From contig CM034315.1 in assembly GCA_019925795.1 (NCBI GenBank), positions 23,231,867-23,295,866 of the forward strand: a DNA stretch of 64,000 nt, in the 5' to 3' direction. Of this stretch, positions 1-11,297 are shown in pieces. Made by a program: the position numbers and the translations under genes. The notes beneath the pieces are model-generated. The model saw nothing but the letters and a program-made list of their open reading frames with translations, was not told the DNA's origin and did not search any database. The stretch is from Dendrobium chrysotoxum (lineage: Eukaryota; Streptophyta; Magnoliopsida; Asparagales; Orchidaceae). Numbering within the stretch: position 1 is the stretch's first letter; each line of letters begins with the position of its first letter.

Positions 1-2684
1 AATTTTACTACTCTCAAGACTTTATGAGACTGATTGAAGAGGTGATTGTAGAAAGTGACACTTTACTAGATTATCAATAGGTACAAATTTTAAATAGCAA
101 TGACTTGATGATTTTAGCCACTCCTCAAACCCCCTATTTTATAGACTCAAACTCAAAATTTAATGTTGTAAAATTATATGCATATGATAGATCTTAATAG
201 CATTTTTGAAATTTTATAGTTTTAGGTCAAACAATGATAGGCAAGGGTTGACCATGGGTGAGGAGTGGGTTAAGTTGATCATTAAAAGGTCTTGTATAAG
301 CTTGACTCAAGTCCATGGTCTTTTGAACATGGTTGACCGATGGATTGGTTAAGGGTATTTTGGTCTTTTGATTCAACCATTGTCAACATGGGTTGACCAT
401 GGGTGGAGAGTGTATTATAGAAATCTTGGGTCAACTTGACTCAAGTCTATGGTCAAATGACTATGTTTGACCTTGGATTGATCCAACGGCAAGGTGTTGG
501 AGCTCATTGGTAATTTTAGCCCATGTTGGTCAGATGGGTTAACTAAGGGTACCCTAACTCCAAATGATCCAAGGGATGATGATTTTGATCAAGCAGAGTC
601 AAAGGCCAAGTCTTCTGACTTGGCTTTAGATTCTTAGGCTAGGTTTAGGTCTTTTTTGGGTCAACCTAGGCTTAACATAGGTTAGACCTTAGCCATAACC
701 TAAGATGTTGAATTTTTGTCAAGGAAAGTCTTCTAATGGACTTAGATAGTCCCTAAGGTTAAACTAAGTCTAGTCGAACCTAGAAGTTGTAAGGGTCCTA
801 CTATAAGACTTACTTAGGGTTTTGGGTTTTGTATGGTCTGTCAAGTCTAGGTTAAATAAGAATTTGCCTATGAATGACATGAAAGAACTACTCCAAGGAG
901 ATGGAAATAATCACTAAGAATTTATTCATAAGGAGGAATGTGAACCTTATTTAAAAATAAGGTCAATAAATAGTATCACAAATGGTGTGGTGGACTTGAA
1001 AAATAAATAGCATTTATTCGTGTTGATCGAATCAATCAACAGTATCCAATAAAAAGGTTCTTAAATTTGATTTTAAAGTTGGATTTTGAATTCTAAAATT
1101 TTGTGAATTTTTAACTATAATCTTTATTTAGTTTTTTTTTTATTTTGTGAGTTTTGATTTTGAAATAATTTTGTATAAACTTTGAATTTTTATTCCTTAA
1201 TTTTTGAGAAATATATAGTATTGATTTTGATTTAATTTTGGAAGAATTTAGAATTTTGATTTTGACTTAATTTTAGAAGAATTTAGATTTTATTTGAAGA
1301 CTTAATATAACATAATAAAATTGGACCCTACTAGAGTCATAGAAATGGAGACTTTTAGTGCTGAAGGGCAACGGTGCTAAAGGCTTCAAGGTCAAAAGGC
1401 TTCAATACTTGAGGGCTTCTCTTCTTAAGGATTTTTAGTGCCAATTCTAAGGGGCGGTTTCTAGAATATATGGACCTTCCAAGATTTATAGGATAAGGCC
1501 TTGACTTAGTGAATATACTATGATGTAGTAAATCAAATGACATATAAGAGGGTGGATTTATGCATGCCAATGTTGTGATAGACTAGATTTTAGCCATTAA
1601 ATTAGGAAGATGTTACGAGGGTCTTTCTCTCACACTAACAAGTCTAATTTAAGCAATGTGCCATAAGGGCTTGCTCCTAACTTTAAAGGACTAAGGGTCC
1701 GTTTATGGGTGCCTAGTCTCTAGGCTAGGCTAGGAGGCTTATTCTTATCCTAATATTACAAACAAAGGCCTTGACCACCTGGGCCAACTAAATCAACTAT
1801 AACACAGTAGAACAAGGAACTTAGAAGAAGAGAAAGATTAGAGGTTCATATACTATGATGGTATAGAACTATGGGATTTCTATAACAATACTAGGAGGGC
1901 TGTAAAACCTAAGGCCCTACCAAGATTTATAAGCCAAGGCATTGACCTAATTAATCAACTATTGCACTGTAAATCAAGTAACCTAAAGAGATTTTTAGAC
2001 TTATGGGTGACTAAATGAGTCTAGAATAGGTCTAAATGAGCATAATTTGGGCAAGCCTTGAGTAGCTGAAATCTTTACCTAAGCCTGAGATATACTAGTA
2101 AGGTGTCGCTACATCAAAAATCCTAATTAAATCTACCTAAAACTCTAACCATAGAAAGGTGTACTTGAGGGCATCATAAATAGAAAAATGAGGAGATCAT
2201 AAATTTTTATTTTGGAAACTTTTATTTGATGTTTTGGTTTCCCTCTTACTCACAATGAACTTACCAACTTGCAAATGTTTCATTAGGGATCTTAAACTTT
2301 TATATATGTCATTTTTCTAGGAGGGAAGTATGAGATTTTTTGAATTTTTGTTTTGGAGAATTTATTTGAGGATTTCATGGATTTTGAATGTTATTTTAGA
2401 TTCAGTTCTTTCTCACTTTCTTATGAATAGAGATAACTTTAAATGACATGCAAAATATTCTACTGAGGAGTATAAGCTTTTGCAATGGCCATCATCTTTT
2501 TTTTTTAAGGAGAAAAAGGAGAGAAGTTTGGCCATCTTTGACAAATAAGATTCATCAAAACCTCTTAACTACTTTTAGGGTAATTTTAAGTTTAAATTTA
2601 GTTTAGAAATTCAAATTTGAATTTTGATATTTATGACCTATTTGTACAAGGAGATTTTGTAGAAATAAAAACTATTATATAACA
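1..2684. other. AT-rich stretch without recognised gene
   Basis: No coding region is recognisable; the short open frames have no family resemblance. The stretch lies beyond the 3' end of the minus-strand gypsy pol that ends near 2690, so it may hold that element's 3' non-coding region and LTR, but I could not find a matching LTR at the other side to confirm this. It contains a diverged tandem duplication (separate entry) and recurring phrases such as aaggccttgac near 1495 and 1767. Confidence 0.5.
228..500. repeat. Diverged tandem duplication, about 130-140 bp per unit
   Basis: Two adjacent units share the order ggttgaccatgggtg, then cttgactcaagtc(c/t)atggtc, then a gttgacc/tttgacc block and a ggattg block. 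The first copies of the two leading motifs lie at about 244 and 300, the second at about 383 and 433. The unit is not coding and is probably an internal repeat of a decayed element. Confidence 0.5.
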
Positions 2685-2689
2685 AAGGC

Positions 2690-2871
2690 ATCATTTTTAT
2701 CAAAACTCTACTTTTAAATATACACGTGCATAATAATTCTTAAGGTAAAGTCCATTGATGAGAAGCATAGTATGTTCACCTTCACAATCAATCAATTTGT
2801 ATGATTCCCCTTGGTAGACATTCTCAAACACAAAGGGACCTTCCCATGTTTGATCAAATTTGCCCCCTTAA
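2690..2871 (-). pseudogene. Gypsy pol C-terminal fragment
   Basis: The minus strand reads a GGKFDQTWEGPFVFENV segment, then a GESYKLIDCEGE block, then NGLYLKNYY. This matches the usual gypsy integrase C-terminus, in which WEGP, a YKL block and a final LKKYY close the polyprotein. It continues the frame broken at 4033 on the other side of the retro-insertion. Nothing follows it that looks like coding sequence, as expected for the end of pol. Confidence 0.7.
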
Positions 2872-2884
2872 CTTATGGAGGGCT

Positions 2885-4019
2885 TAGAGTATCATCCCAA
2901 ATATTTTGCTGCTGAAGGTGTCAAGACTTGGAATTGCAATGATCTGGGATCATCAGTGGAGAAGCCTGATGTAGTGGCTAGTGGAATAAATTCTTCATCT
3001 TGTATAAAGAAAGTTGATGTTATGTTTCAAGCGGATTCAGTTGAACGGAATGTTGGAATTATTGCAGCTACTGGGCTGCCATTGTTTGTGTAATCTAAGG
3101 AAGATAGTTGGGGCCTTCCAAGTTATTTTGTTGACTACTTGAAGTGGGATCACATCCTATCAAAGCTAAGGAATGGTGGTTCTTTATTCTTTGATGATCA
3201 AGGCTTATTTTGGTATAGGCTTGAAGGGAGTGAATATTTTAGGTTTAGGATCAGGAGAAACTGAAAGTTCATGTGTATTCAAATGGTTACTGAATTAGAC
3301 TCTGATGTCAAAATAAACTCTATACAAAGTTGTTGTGCTTCTTTGAGCAATGAATTTTCAGCCAATAGGAGGGTTGTTTTACTTAGTTGTAAGGAAGGTT
3401 CTTCTTCCAATCGTGTGGACAATAATAATGGAAACAAAAATGATTTCAATTCATTAGATGCTAAATAAGAAGAATTTATATTTAGGCCTTACAAGGAGAT
3501 CAATCTTTTAAGACCTAGTGGAGACTTAACTAGGATAAGTGGTAAAGTAGCGATTGGGGTCACTATCATTTCAATTATAATGATAACTATGTGGTGAGTA
3601 ACAAAAGGTTGGGACCTAGTAGGGAAGAGGCGGTGATATGGCCTCATAGTTTTCATATATTTAGAAAGGATTATTTGCATTATGAAATTAGAGTAATAGA
3701 ATTTGGGACTCTTCCTATTTCTAATTTTTTACCAAATTGGGAATTCTTGGATACTAACCAACTAATTTGGTTATTTTCAAACTTTTTGTGTTCCCAACAC
3801 CCCAATCAGTCCAAGATGACGAGTAGTGGTTCTTTTTCCATTATGGCTTTTAATATTTTAAACTTTTCCTTACGCTTAGCTTGTTTTCTAATAAACCTTT
3901 CTTTCCCAATGTTACAAAAGGTAAGGTTGTTAGATTTAATTCCTTTTAGCTTGTAATAGTTTCTTTTTCCTTATTCTTAATGCAAGTTGTAATTCTTCAA
4001 AAAAAAAAAAAAAAAAAAA
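2885..4019 (+). mobile_element. Poly(A)-tailed retro-insertion of unknown source
   Basis: A 1.1-kb plus-strand block ends in an uninterrupted A tract of about 20 (about 4000-4019) and sits inside the gypsy integrase C-terminal region. It is flanked by a 13-bp imperfect direct repeat, cttatggagggct at 2872-2884 and cttatgatgggct at 4020-4032 (11 of 13 identical). A 3' A tract plus a target duplication is the signature of LINE-mediated insertion. The interior has short open frames (2885-3093, 3271-3468, 3591-3956) separated by stops, with no reverse transcriptase or other motif I recognise. It could be a processed pseudogene, or the 5' or 3' part of an unfamiliar LINE. The mechanism is well supported, the source is not. 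Confidence 0.65.
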
Positions 4020-4032
4020 CTTATGATGGGCT

Positions 4033-4900
4033 AAAATAGGCCTTAGAAGAACCAAGAACAAATATCCTACTTGAAAAGTTCTACTATGAACCATTTTATT
4101 ATGGACTTGAGCCATGAAAGATTTACACAAGTTGAGATTTTAATGAGCATGCATATGCTTCTCTTTAAGACCATTAAGTTTTTCAAATCAAACCTCATTG
4201 TTTTATTCAAAAGCTATTTTATTATCAATTTCAACCATTAATGGGGAAAGTTGTACCACTAAGGGGAGAATAGATTCAACCCCAAACACTAAAGAGAATG
4301 ACAAAGATTAAGTCGAGGTCTTATATGTGGTCTGATAAACCCATAAGGCTTTAATCAATTTTTTTTTGCAACTATAATTTATTCTCATCAAGGGTTTTCT
4401 GCAAGATTTGAACTATATAGTCTTATTGAAGGCTTCAACCAATCTATTTGCCCAAGGATAATAGAGCATTTAGTAACTCCAATTGATCTGGTGTCTTTAT
4501 GCATAGTTTTAAATTTTTGTGCTTCTAAAACATGAGTCATTATTGAATTTAATTCGATAAGGCATGCTAAACTGATACACTATATTGTCCCAAAAGAAAT
4601 TTATTACATTATGAGTTTTGACTTCTTATAGTGGGATGGTATCAACCCACTTTAAGAAGTAATCAGTGACTACTATAATATATTTTTGAACCTTGGAAGA
4701 ATGAGGGCTAATGAGTCCTACAATATCTATGTCGTAACTCTCAAAGGCCACAAAGATAGTATATGGTGTAGTGCACTGGGTGATTAATGTAAAACTACAC
4801 CATATACTTAGCATTAATGAAAGGAACATTCAATGTCCATGCAGTCACTAATTATTGATGACCAATAATGCCTATTATTTTAATTTTAATATTCTTTTTT
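4033..4900 (-). pseudogene. Gypsy integrase core remnant
   Basis: On the minus strand the segment near 4830-4626 reads YDIDIVGLISPHSSK followed by YIIVVTDYFLKWVDTIPL, the start of the gypsy integrase catalytic core (family pattern D..GP, then VATDYFTKWVEA). Further on, around 4480-4250, come the equivalents of the YYPWANRLVEAFNK block, an ALW(A/V)Y(Q/R)T block and a LVFG.ESILPL block, ending at 4130-4033 with NKMVHSRTFQVGYL, the usual RTFQVGDLVL motif. Stops and frameshifts interrupt every part, so no active enzyme is possible. The family order is intact, which shows decay after insertion rather than rearrangement. Confidence 0.8.
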
Positions 4901-5159
4901 GACCCTATATGTACGTTAGTCACAATCATCTAGGCTTCATGTTTTTTTATGATAACATAACTATATATGGCCAAATGACTAATAATATAAAGTGCTATTA
5001 ATCAAGGCTAAAAAAAGGTCCTTTTCTTGGTCTGGTCAAACTAAAATTTTTTCCTGGGTAAGTTATCCTTTTTGTAAATAGTTGATGAAGGGTTAACTCC
5101 AATCCACCACTTCATTTATCATAGATAGAATGATCTCACATTCAAAAGGAAACTCCTTA

Positions 5160-6424
5160 TTAATATATTAAAGATCTATATGAGATAACATTTGGCAAAT
5201 GTATACTTCTATAGGAATCAACTCTTCTTCTAAACAAGCCAAATCTTTTACAAGCTTTACTAGGGCATTCACAATGGAATTCTTCCATGGGGTATCTTTT
5301 ATAAAGACACAAAAGGAATTTGCTAAAACTTTCATCATGTATTGATCATAAGGAAACATCTTTGTCTTCAAAAATTTATAAATTCCAGCATTTTGATAGA
5401 CGACCAATTATCAATCTCTTAAAATCCTTTTTTTTTTTAATTTTCCATTAGGATTTCTAATTCTAAGCTAGTTAGCATAGCTTCATATTTGGCTTCATTA
5501 TTAGGATAATTCTCTGATAAGTTTTAAGAATAGTATGATAGTCCTTTTTTAGAAGTAATAAACATTAAACTAATACTGGCTTTTCCTGGGATAGCTTCTT
5601 GCAAATCTTTGATCTTTTAAGAAGACACAGCATCGTCAAATGTAATTCTCAAGTAGAATTATCCTATATTTGAACTCATGATCTATTTATCTAGAAGCTC
5701 ATCATTTAGAGGGGATACTAAAAGGATCGAGTGTGCTTCTAAGAAGTTATCCAAAGCCAAGCCTTTCAGAGCATGAAGCATGTTGAAGATTATATTAAAT
5801 TACATTAGGATCATGGACCATCATGCTAAACATGCATACAAAGTTGGATGGCATATGAGATATTGCAAAAGATTTATTTTTGAAATAAGATTTACCTTAT
5901 AAGAATACAAATAAAGTATTAATTGTTTCACTACAAAAATTAAAGCCAAATTTGATACTTAATAGGCGAGTAATTAATTTTGGATAGATGTAACTTATGG
6001 CTTAAATAGTGGAACACATTCTCTTTTTCTTCTTCATTAGTTTGAGCTAACAAAGTTCCAAGAGAATCCTCTAAAGACATGGTCTAGAATATTAAGGATT
6101 TCCCTAGGATATGGTTCGCTAGGACTGGAGATGTCATCTAATACTATTTTTCTATCAAAAGATCTTATAACTTATCATCCCATTAAAATTGGACATTCTT
6201 TATCCATAAAGTAGTAAATGGTTGGCACCTACCAGAGAGATTAGAATTTAATCTCCTTAGATGTGTTAACCTGCATCACAAGGATCTTAGTTAAGTAAGA
6301 CTCTTTAAAGGATTCATATGTAAGATAGATTTTAATTTGGTAGGATCAATTTCATAACCATGTTGCCTCACTAAAAAGTCTTAAAACTTCCCTAAAGTTA
6401 CATTAAAAGTACACTTCAAATGAT
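5160..6424 (-). pseudogene. Gypsy reverse transcriptase end and RNase H remnant
   Basis: Directly left of the RTE insertion, the minus strand resumes gypsy sequence with LKCTFNVT, then RQHGYEIDPTKL, then LTHLRRLNSNLSGRCQPF, the segment that joins reverse transcriptase to RNase H in gypsy pol. Around 6100-5940 follow the equivalents of a PVLANHILGKSLI block and a LGTLLAQTNEE block. The stretch 5407-5168, open for 79 codons, fits the distal RNase H region (KDTPWKNSIVNALVKL). Several in-frame stops are present. The assignment rests on motif order and on its exact position between the reverse transcriptase and integrase pieces. Confidence 0.65.
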
Positions 6425-8167
6425 TCTTTTAGTGATTTATATAATAGATTAGATACTAAGGAGGGAGAAAGATATATGTATAAGTTAGCCAAACAAAGAG
6501 ATAGGAGTAGTAAGGATTTAGTTCAAGTGAAGTGTATTAAGGATGGAGATCAAAAACTACTTTTTTTAGAAGATGATATTCAACAAAGGTGGATGAGATA
6601 TTTTTCTAAACTTTTTAATGAAAAATGTGAAAATAAAATTGACTGTAGTGACCTTAGCACCCTAAATGAAAATAAAGAATTCTATTTTTATCGATGTATT
6701 AGTAAAACCAAAGTTAGAGAAGCTTTAAAGAAAATGAAGGGTGAAAAAGCTATTGGACCTGATGATATTCCAATAGAGGTGTGAAAATGCTTTGTAGATG
6801 AAGGAATTTTTTGGCTTACTAAACTTTTTAATACTGTTTTGAAGACTAAAAAGATGCCAGATGAGTGGAGAATGAGTGTGTTAATCCCTATTTTTAAGAA
6901 TAAAGGTGATGCACAAGATTGTGCAAATTATAGAGGAATTAAGTTAATGTGTCATACTTTAAAACTATGGGAACGAGCTATGGAGCATAGGTTTCGGCGT
7001 GATACTAATGTTTCTCAAAATCAATTTAGATTCATGCCGGGTAGGTCTACTATGGAATCCATACATTTATTAAGAGGTTTGATGGAGAAATATAGAGAAA
7101 ATAAGGAGGATTTACATATGATATTTATTGATTTAAAAAAAGCATATGATAAAGTTCCAAGAGAAGTGCTATGGAGAGTTCTTGAAAAGAAAGGAGTTAA
7201 TAATGCTTATATTCAAATAATTAAAGATATGTATGTAGGAGCTATTACTTGTGTTCAAACATAAGGTGGTTTGACCAAGTATTTCCCTATTTCGGTTGGA
7301 TTACATCAAGGATCAGCCTTAAGCCCATATCTTTTTACTTTAGTCATGGATGTTCCCACTAGACATTTGCAAGAGGATGTACCTTAGTGTATGCTTTTTG
7401 CTGATGATATTCTTCTTGTTGATAAGACTAGAGAGGGAGTTGAAGGTAAATTAGAATTGTGGAGGTCAACCTTAGAGTCTAAAGGTTTTCGCTTGAGTAG
7501 ATCTAAAATGGAATATATATAGTGTAATTTTAGTAATAATCGACCTAGTGAAGGGATTGTGATTTTGGCTGATCAATTCAGTAATAAGAGTACACGTTTT
7601 AGATATCTTGGATCTATTGTTCAGAATGATGGTGAAATAGATGGGGATATTATCAGCAGAATCCAAGTTGGATGGTTGAAGTGGAGGAATGCATCGGGCT
7701 TATTGTGTGGTAGAAAAGTACCCCTCAAACTTAAGGGAAAATTCTATAAGATGGTGGTGAGACCTGCAATGCTTTATGGTGTCGAATATTGGCCATTAAA
7801 AGAGAAACATAATTCTAAGTTAAGTGTTGCAGAGATGAGGATGCTCAGGTGGATGAGTGGCTTTACCCTTAGAGATAGGATACAAAATGAGCATATTCAT
7901 GAAAAGGTTGGAGTAGCTCCAGTGGAAGATAAGATTAGAGAGAGTCACCTTAGATGGTTTGGTCACATAAAACGACGGCCTCCCAATGACCCAGTTAGGA
8001 AAGTAGAGGTCTTAGATTTGACTTATGTTAAGGCATGTAGAGGTAGACCTAAAAAGACTTGGTTAGAAAATATTAGAAATGATCTTTCTTTATTAGATTT
8101 AAATGAGAATTTGAATTTTAACAGGACACAATGGAGAAAAAGGATTCATGTTGCCGACCGCACGTAG
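6425..8167 (+). pseudogene. RTE LINE reverse transcriptase (broken)
   Basis: The protein would copy LINE RNA into DNA at a nicked target. In order one sees the linker (KLAKQRDRSSKDLVQVKCIKDGD, about 6476-6556), the KMKGEKAIGPDDIPIEV block (6730-6780), the W..SVLIPIFKNKGD block (6860-6910), YRGI (6929), FMPGRSTME (7032), FIDLKKAYDKVPRE (7124), the polymerase active site FADD (7397-7408) and the C-terminal RFRYLGSIVQNDGEI and RWFGHIKRR blocks (7597-7980). The apurinic endonuclease domain at the N-terminus is missing. Stops at 6782 (TGA), 7262 (TAA) and 7386 (TAG) break the frame. By comparison with the copy at 43325, the second and third replace CAA and TGG, that is C-to-T type changes. Confidence 0.85.
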
Positions 8168-8213
8168 TGGGATAAAGGCTTGATGATGTTGTTATTATTG
8201 TTGTAATGACATA
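6425..8213 (+). mobile_element. RTE-type LINE, 5'-truncated, inserted in gypsy pol
   Basis: Non-LTR retrotransposon of the plant RTE type. It begins inside the endonuclease-to-RT linker (LDTKEGE, then KLAKQRDR) and runs through the whole reverse transcriptase to the 3' tail of ttg/tta triplets at about 8180-8205. Both flanks are halves of the same gypsy reverse transcriptase, so it jumped into that element. A clear target duplication was not found; only a 5-bp aatga is shared by both sides. Three further, shorter copies of this family occur at 41136, 43325 and 63276. Confidence 0.85.
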
Positions 8214-8840
8214 GCCATTCAAAAATAATTCTATTATCATAAAGATGGTCTTCCCTTCTATAGTTTTTAATAACTAGATAATTAATATAGTATTCCACTT
8301 GATTTGAATAAGTTCATCAAAAATCCAAGTTATAGCTCACTAGTAGGTTGCATTGGGGCTCTTAAGCCTAAAAGCCATGGCCTTATTATAATAAACCCTA
8401 ATAGGTGTTTTGAATGCTTTAAATCTTTTATCTTCAAGAGCTATTTTAATTTGATTGTAACCAAATAAGCCATCCATTATAGGGAAAATAGTGTGAGAAG
8501 AGGTTATGTCCACCATAAGTTCAGGAATGGGCAATAGGAACTCGTCATTGGGACAAGACTTATTCAAATCCCTACAGTCAATGCATTCATGAATTTGTCC
8601 ATTCTTATTCTTTTATGGAATGATATTTTCAACCAAGAAGGATATTTCTGTTATCTAATAAATCCAACATCGACTATTTTCTTAACTATAAAAATTACAT
8701 TATGCAAAGTTTCTAAGTGCATGGTCAAGGGGCTTATTTTGCAGGAGGAATGTTAGGTTTGACTTTTAGTTTGTGGATTTCCACTTCATTAATAAGCAAG
8801 GCATCTAATTATAATTCCAAGAAAAATTATTCTTTAATTC
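8214..8840 (-). pseudogene. Gypsy reverse transcriptase N-terminal half
   Basis: The minus strand reads a KKIVDVGFI segment near 8700, RYPSWL near 8640, NGQIHECIDCRDLNKSCPNDEF (8600-8540), LPIPELMVD, then MDGLFGYNQI and FKTP, ending with a VEYYINYLVIK segment next to the LINE at about 8260. The family active site is YxDD (usually VDDI/L VVK); here the place is taken by YINY, so the catalytic aspartates are lost as well as the frame. Palm, fingers and the FxDLxxGYxQI block are recognisable. The part after the LINE continues at 6424. Confidence 0.8.
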
Positions 8841-8849
8841 TATTAGTAA

Positions 8850-9804
8850 CCTAACCATGTTGCTGGATTTTTCCTCATTCAATAACCTACTTATATATAT
8901 CCGATGAGGATTCTCTTTGCTTTTAAGGTTGATTACTTTGAGTTTATTAGATAGTTGATTTTATTTTCTCTTCAAGTTCATGGGGTTCATAAAAACTTGA
9001 GTCATTAAGATCATCTAAAGTTTCTATATAAAATTTATTAAATTAGTTAATATTCTTCATTAAGAAACTGTTGGACTCAAAATTATTGGAGATAAATAAA
9101 TAATATTCTTCATCATCTAAATTGGGTTCCAAATCAATATGGATTACAAGCATCTACTTTTTAACATTTTCATATTGATGTTGGAAAAATATAGTCCAAA
9201 CAAGATTTTGAATAATTTTTTAATCAAATATGTCATTGTGATTAATATATTATATAAAAAGATGAAAGTGTTATTCCTCAATGTATTTGATTACAAAAAT
9301 AGGAATTTTATCTAACTTATTGTAACTAAATTTTCATAAAGAATAACATATAATCTTAGTAGATTGAAATGTTGTTCAATTATATATTCAATCATAATAA
9401 CTAAGATACTTTCATTAATCTCATAATCTGACACACATAAACCACACACTACTATTTTTTTTATTATGATTTAATATGTTATGGTGTGTTTTATAAAAGT
9501 ATATATGTTGTACAAAGTAAAAAATGTGATGAGAAATATATCATTCCCATGAAAATTGAAATTACCCAAAAAATTACACTAGTACAACCATTAAGAACTT
9601 TTATATTTATCTTACCAATCGATTAACATGGGTGATGTAATTGATAGTAAAAAACAACATATTACAAGATATAAATTCTATATTTAAATACTTTGAATCT
9701 ATGATATTTAAATATATATATATATATATATATCTATAATAGATAGATTCTTCCTAATGCTACTGTGAATTAGAGCATAAATCTTTGTCAAGGTTGTTGG
9801 AGTA
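8850..9804. other. AT-rich gap without recognised gene
   Basis: No coding homology is seen on either strand. It lies upstream of the gypsy reverse transcriptase in that element's orientation, where protease and gag would be expected, but neither was recognised. A (TA)n tract occurs at 9712-9733, just before the truncated Athila-type LTR. Confidence 0.4.
9712..9733. repeat. (TA)n microsatellite
   Basis: About 22 bp of perfect alternating A/T, some 70 bp from the point where the Athila-like LTR at 9805 stops matching its partners. Confidence 0.9.
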
Positions 9805-11282
9805 TTAGCTACTTCAAGTACAATAATTATCCTACTCAATTGAAATAAGTTTTGGTGGAGATTTAATCAATTAATTTAAAATTAAAAATAATTAATTAAA
9901 ACACTATTTAGATAAATAGTTTTAGATTGATGGAATGTAAATGCAATATGTTTCCTAATAATTTTCTTTTATATTGATGTTATTCAGAGCATATGCATCA
10001 CTAACTGCTCACTCAAGTGCAAAGAGACATAGGATAGATTAAACTCTTCTAATCTCAATACCACTCTAAAACCCCCATAGTTTGTTATCCTATAAAAATT
10101 TTAGAAGAGTAAGTAAAGCATGCACTGTTAAAACCGCCTCATAATAATTCATCTCTATAAATTTAATACATGATAAGTACTCTATCTATGCTCGCATCAT
10201 ACCAATCCAATATACCTAGTTGTGTCTGCTTTCCTATTCTTGGCTCCACATTACACCTGATATTAATTATACATATGGCCACTATGTGCATTCAATCATA
10301 ACCTGGTATATTGAAACATCATGAAACTATTAATAAAGAAATTTCATTAGTACTCCATATTTTTTAAAACATCAAATCCAAAATTAGAGAATTTACCCAG
10401 ACATGAAGGATAAGAGGGATATTCATTTTCATTAATTGTACAAAAGAAAGAAAGTAAAGAAGAAAAGATATCACTAGATAAGTTCAATGATCTCCTCTAC
10501 ACTCCTCCTTAAACTTACAAAATTACTTCCACAAATATAAGCCAAACACTCTAATAGAATGTATCCAATACTTCTTTGAATTCCTTTAGTTGTCACTCCT
10601 AAGAAAAAATTAGAGAAGAACTATAAAGACTAAAATTAAATAAGTCACTGAACTCATCTACTAACATTACAAACAAACTGTTTATAAAAAAATACAGAAA
10701 ATGAATTCTGGTACTACAGTGCTCAAGGTACTTGCACCACCACCCCCATAAAATGAATTAACACTACAGTGTTGAAGAGTTTCCTTCACTACGACACTTA
10801 CTGACATGGACCCGCTATTTAATGAATCGATGTGACATTTCACTAGCAGATCATAGCTTGAATAGTTACAACTATGGCATCCTGGCGCTGGTGATGGTTG
10901 AGCGCTATAACATCTATGTGGCACTCCCTTGACTTAGTAGCTCTAAAAAGTGGCACCATAGTGTTGTGCAAACAGAGACTGGGCTTTGTGGCACTAACTC
11001 CTTCAATGTTGCAGCATTGGGATAGTTGGCTGGGCTTTGTGGCGTTGACTCCTCCGATGCTGTGGTGTTGTCTATTAAAGATTGGGCACCTCCATGTCCA
11101 TATTTGGGAGCTTTGGTGGCATCAATGATGGCTTCATAGTGGTATTATGTTCGATGCCTTGGCACTGTACCATACTTAAAAATTTTGCCCATTTCTTATA
11201 TTTTACTACATAAACATAACTAAAATAACATATTTTTACTGACAAATAAACACATAAAATATAATATTATTTACACCTATCA
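9805..11282 (-). repeat. 3' LTR of the Athila-like element, 3'-truncated
   Basis: It aligns with 14299-15675 from about ctacttcaagtacaataatt (near 9804) to the end tacacctatca at 11282, which is the 5' end of the LTR (TGATAGGTGTA on the minus strand). The roughly 190 bp that begin the copy at 14299 (the 3' end of the LTR on the minus strand) are absent. Near 10680-11150 it contains many short gcacca/gtgct and cagtgttg motifs, which produce spurious open frames. Confidence 0.75.
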
Positions 11283-11297
11283 AATCCTCCCTAGCTT
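11283..11297 (-). other. Polypurine tract of the Athila-like element
   Basis: Immediately beside the LTR start, the minus strand reads gctagggaggatt and then TGATAGG. A purine run abutting the 3' LTR is where plus-strand DNA synthesis is primed in LTR retrotransposons. Confidence 0.6.

Larger units (their letters stand above)
2690..8850 (-). mobile_element. Decayed Ty3/gypsy retrotransposon pol, split by two insertions
   Basis: Read on the minus strand, pol fragments appear in the normal order: reverse transcriptase (8840 to 8214), its continuation plus RNase H-like sequence (6424 to 5160), integrase core and distal region (4900 to 4033), and the pol C-terminus (2871 to 2690). The reverse transcriptase is interrupted by a plus-strand RTE LINE and the integrase C-terminal part by a poly(A)-tailed retro-insertion. 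Wording such as the LNKSCPNDEF and GYNQI blocks is of gypsy Tat/Athila-branch type. All frames contain stops. LTRs were not located, so the outer limits are those of recognisable coding homology only. Confidence 0.75.

Noticed and set aside
10682..11128. Open frames on both strands in the Athila-like LTR
   Set aside because: They are non-coding LTR sequence; the equivalent regions of the sister LTRs are not open in the same frame.
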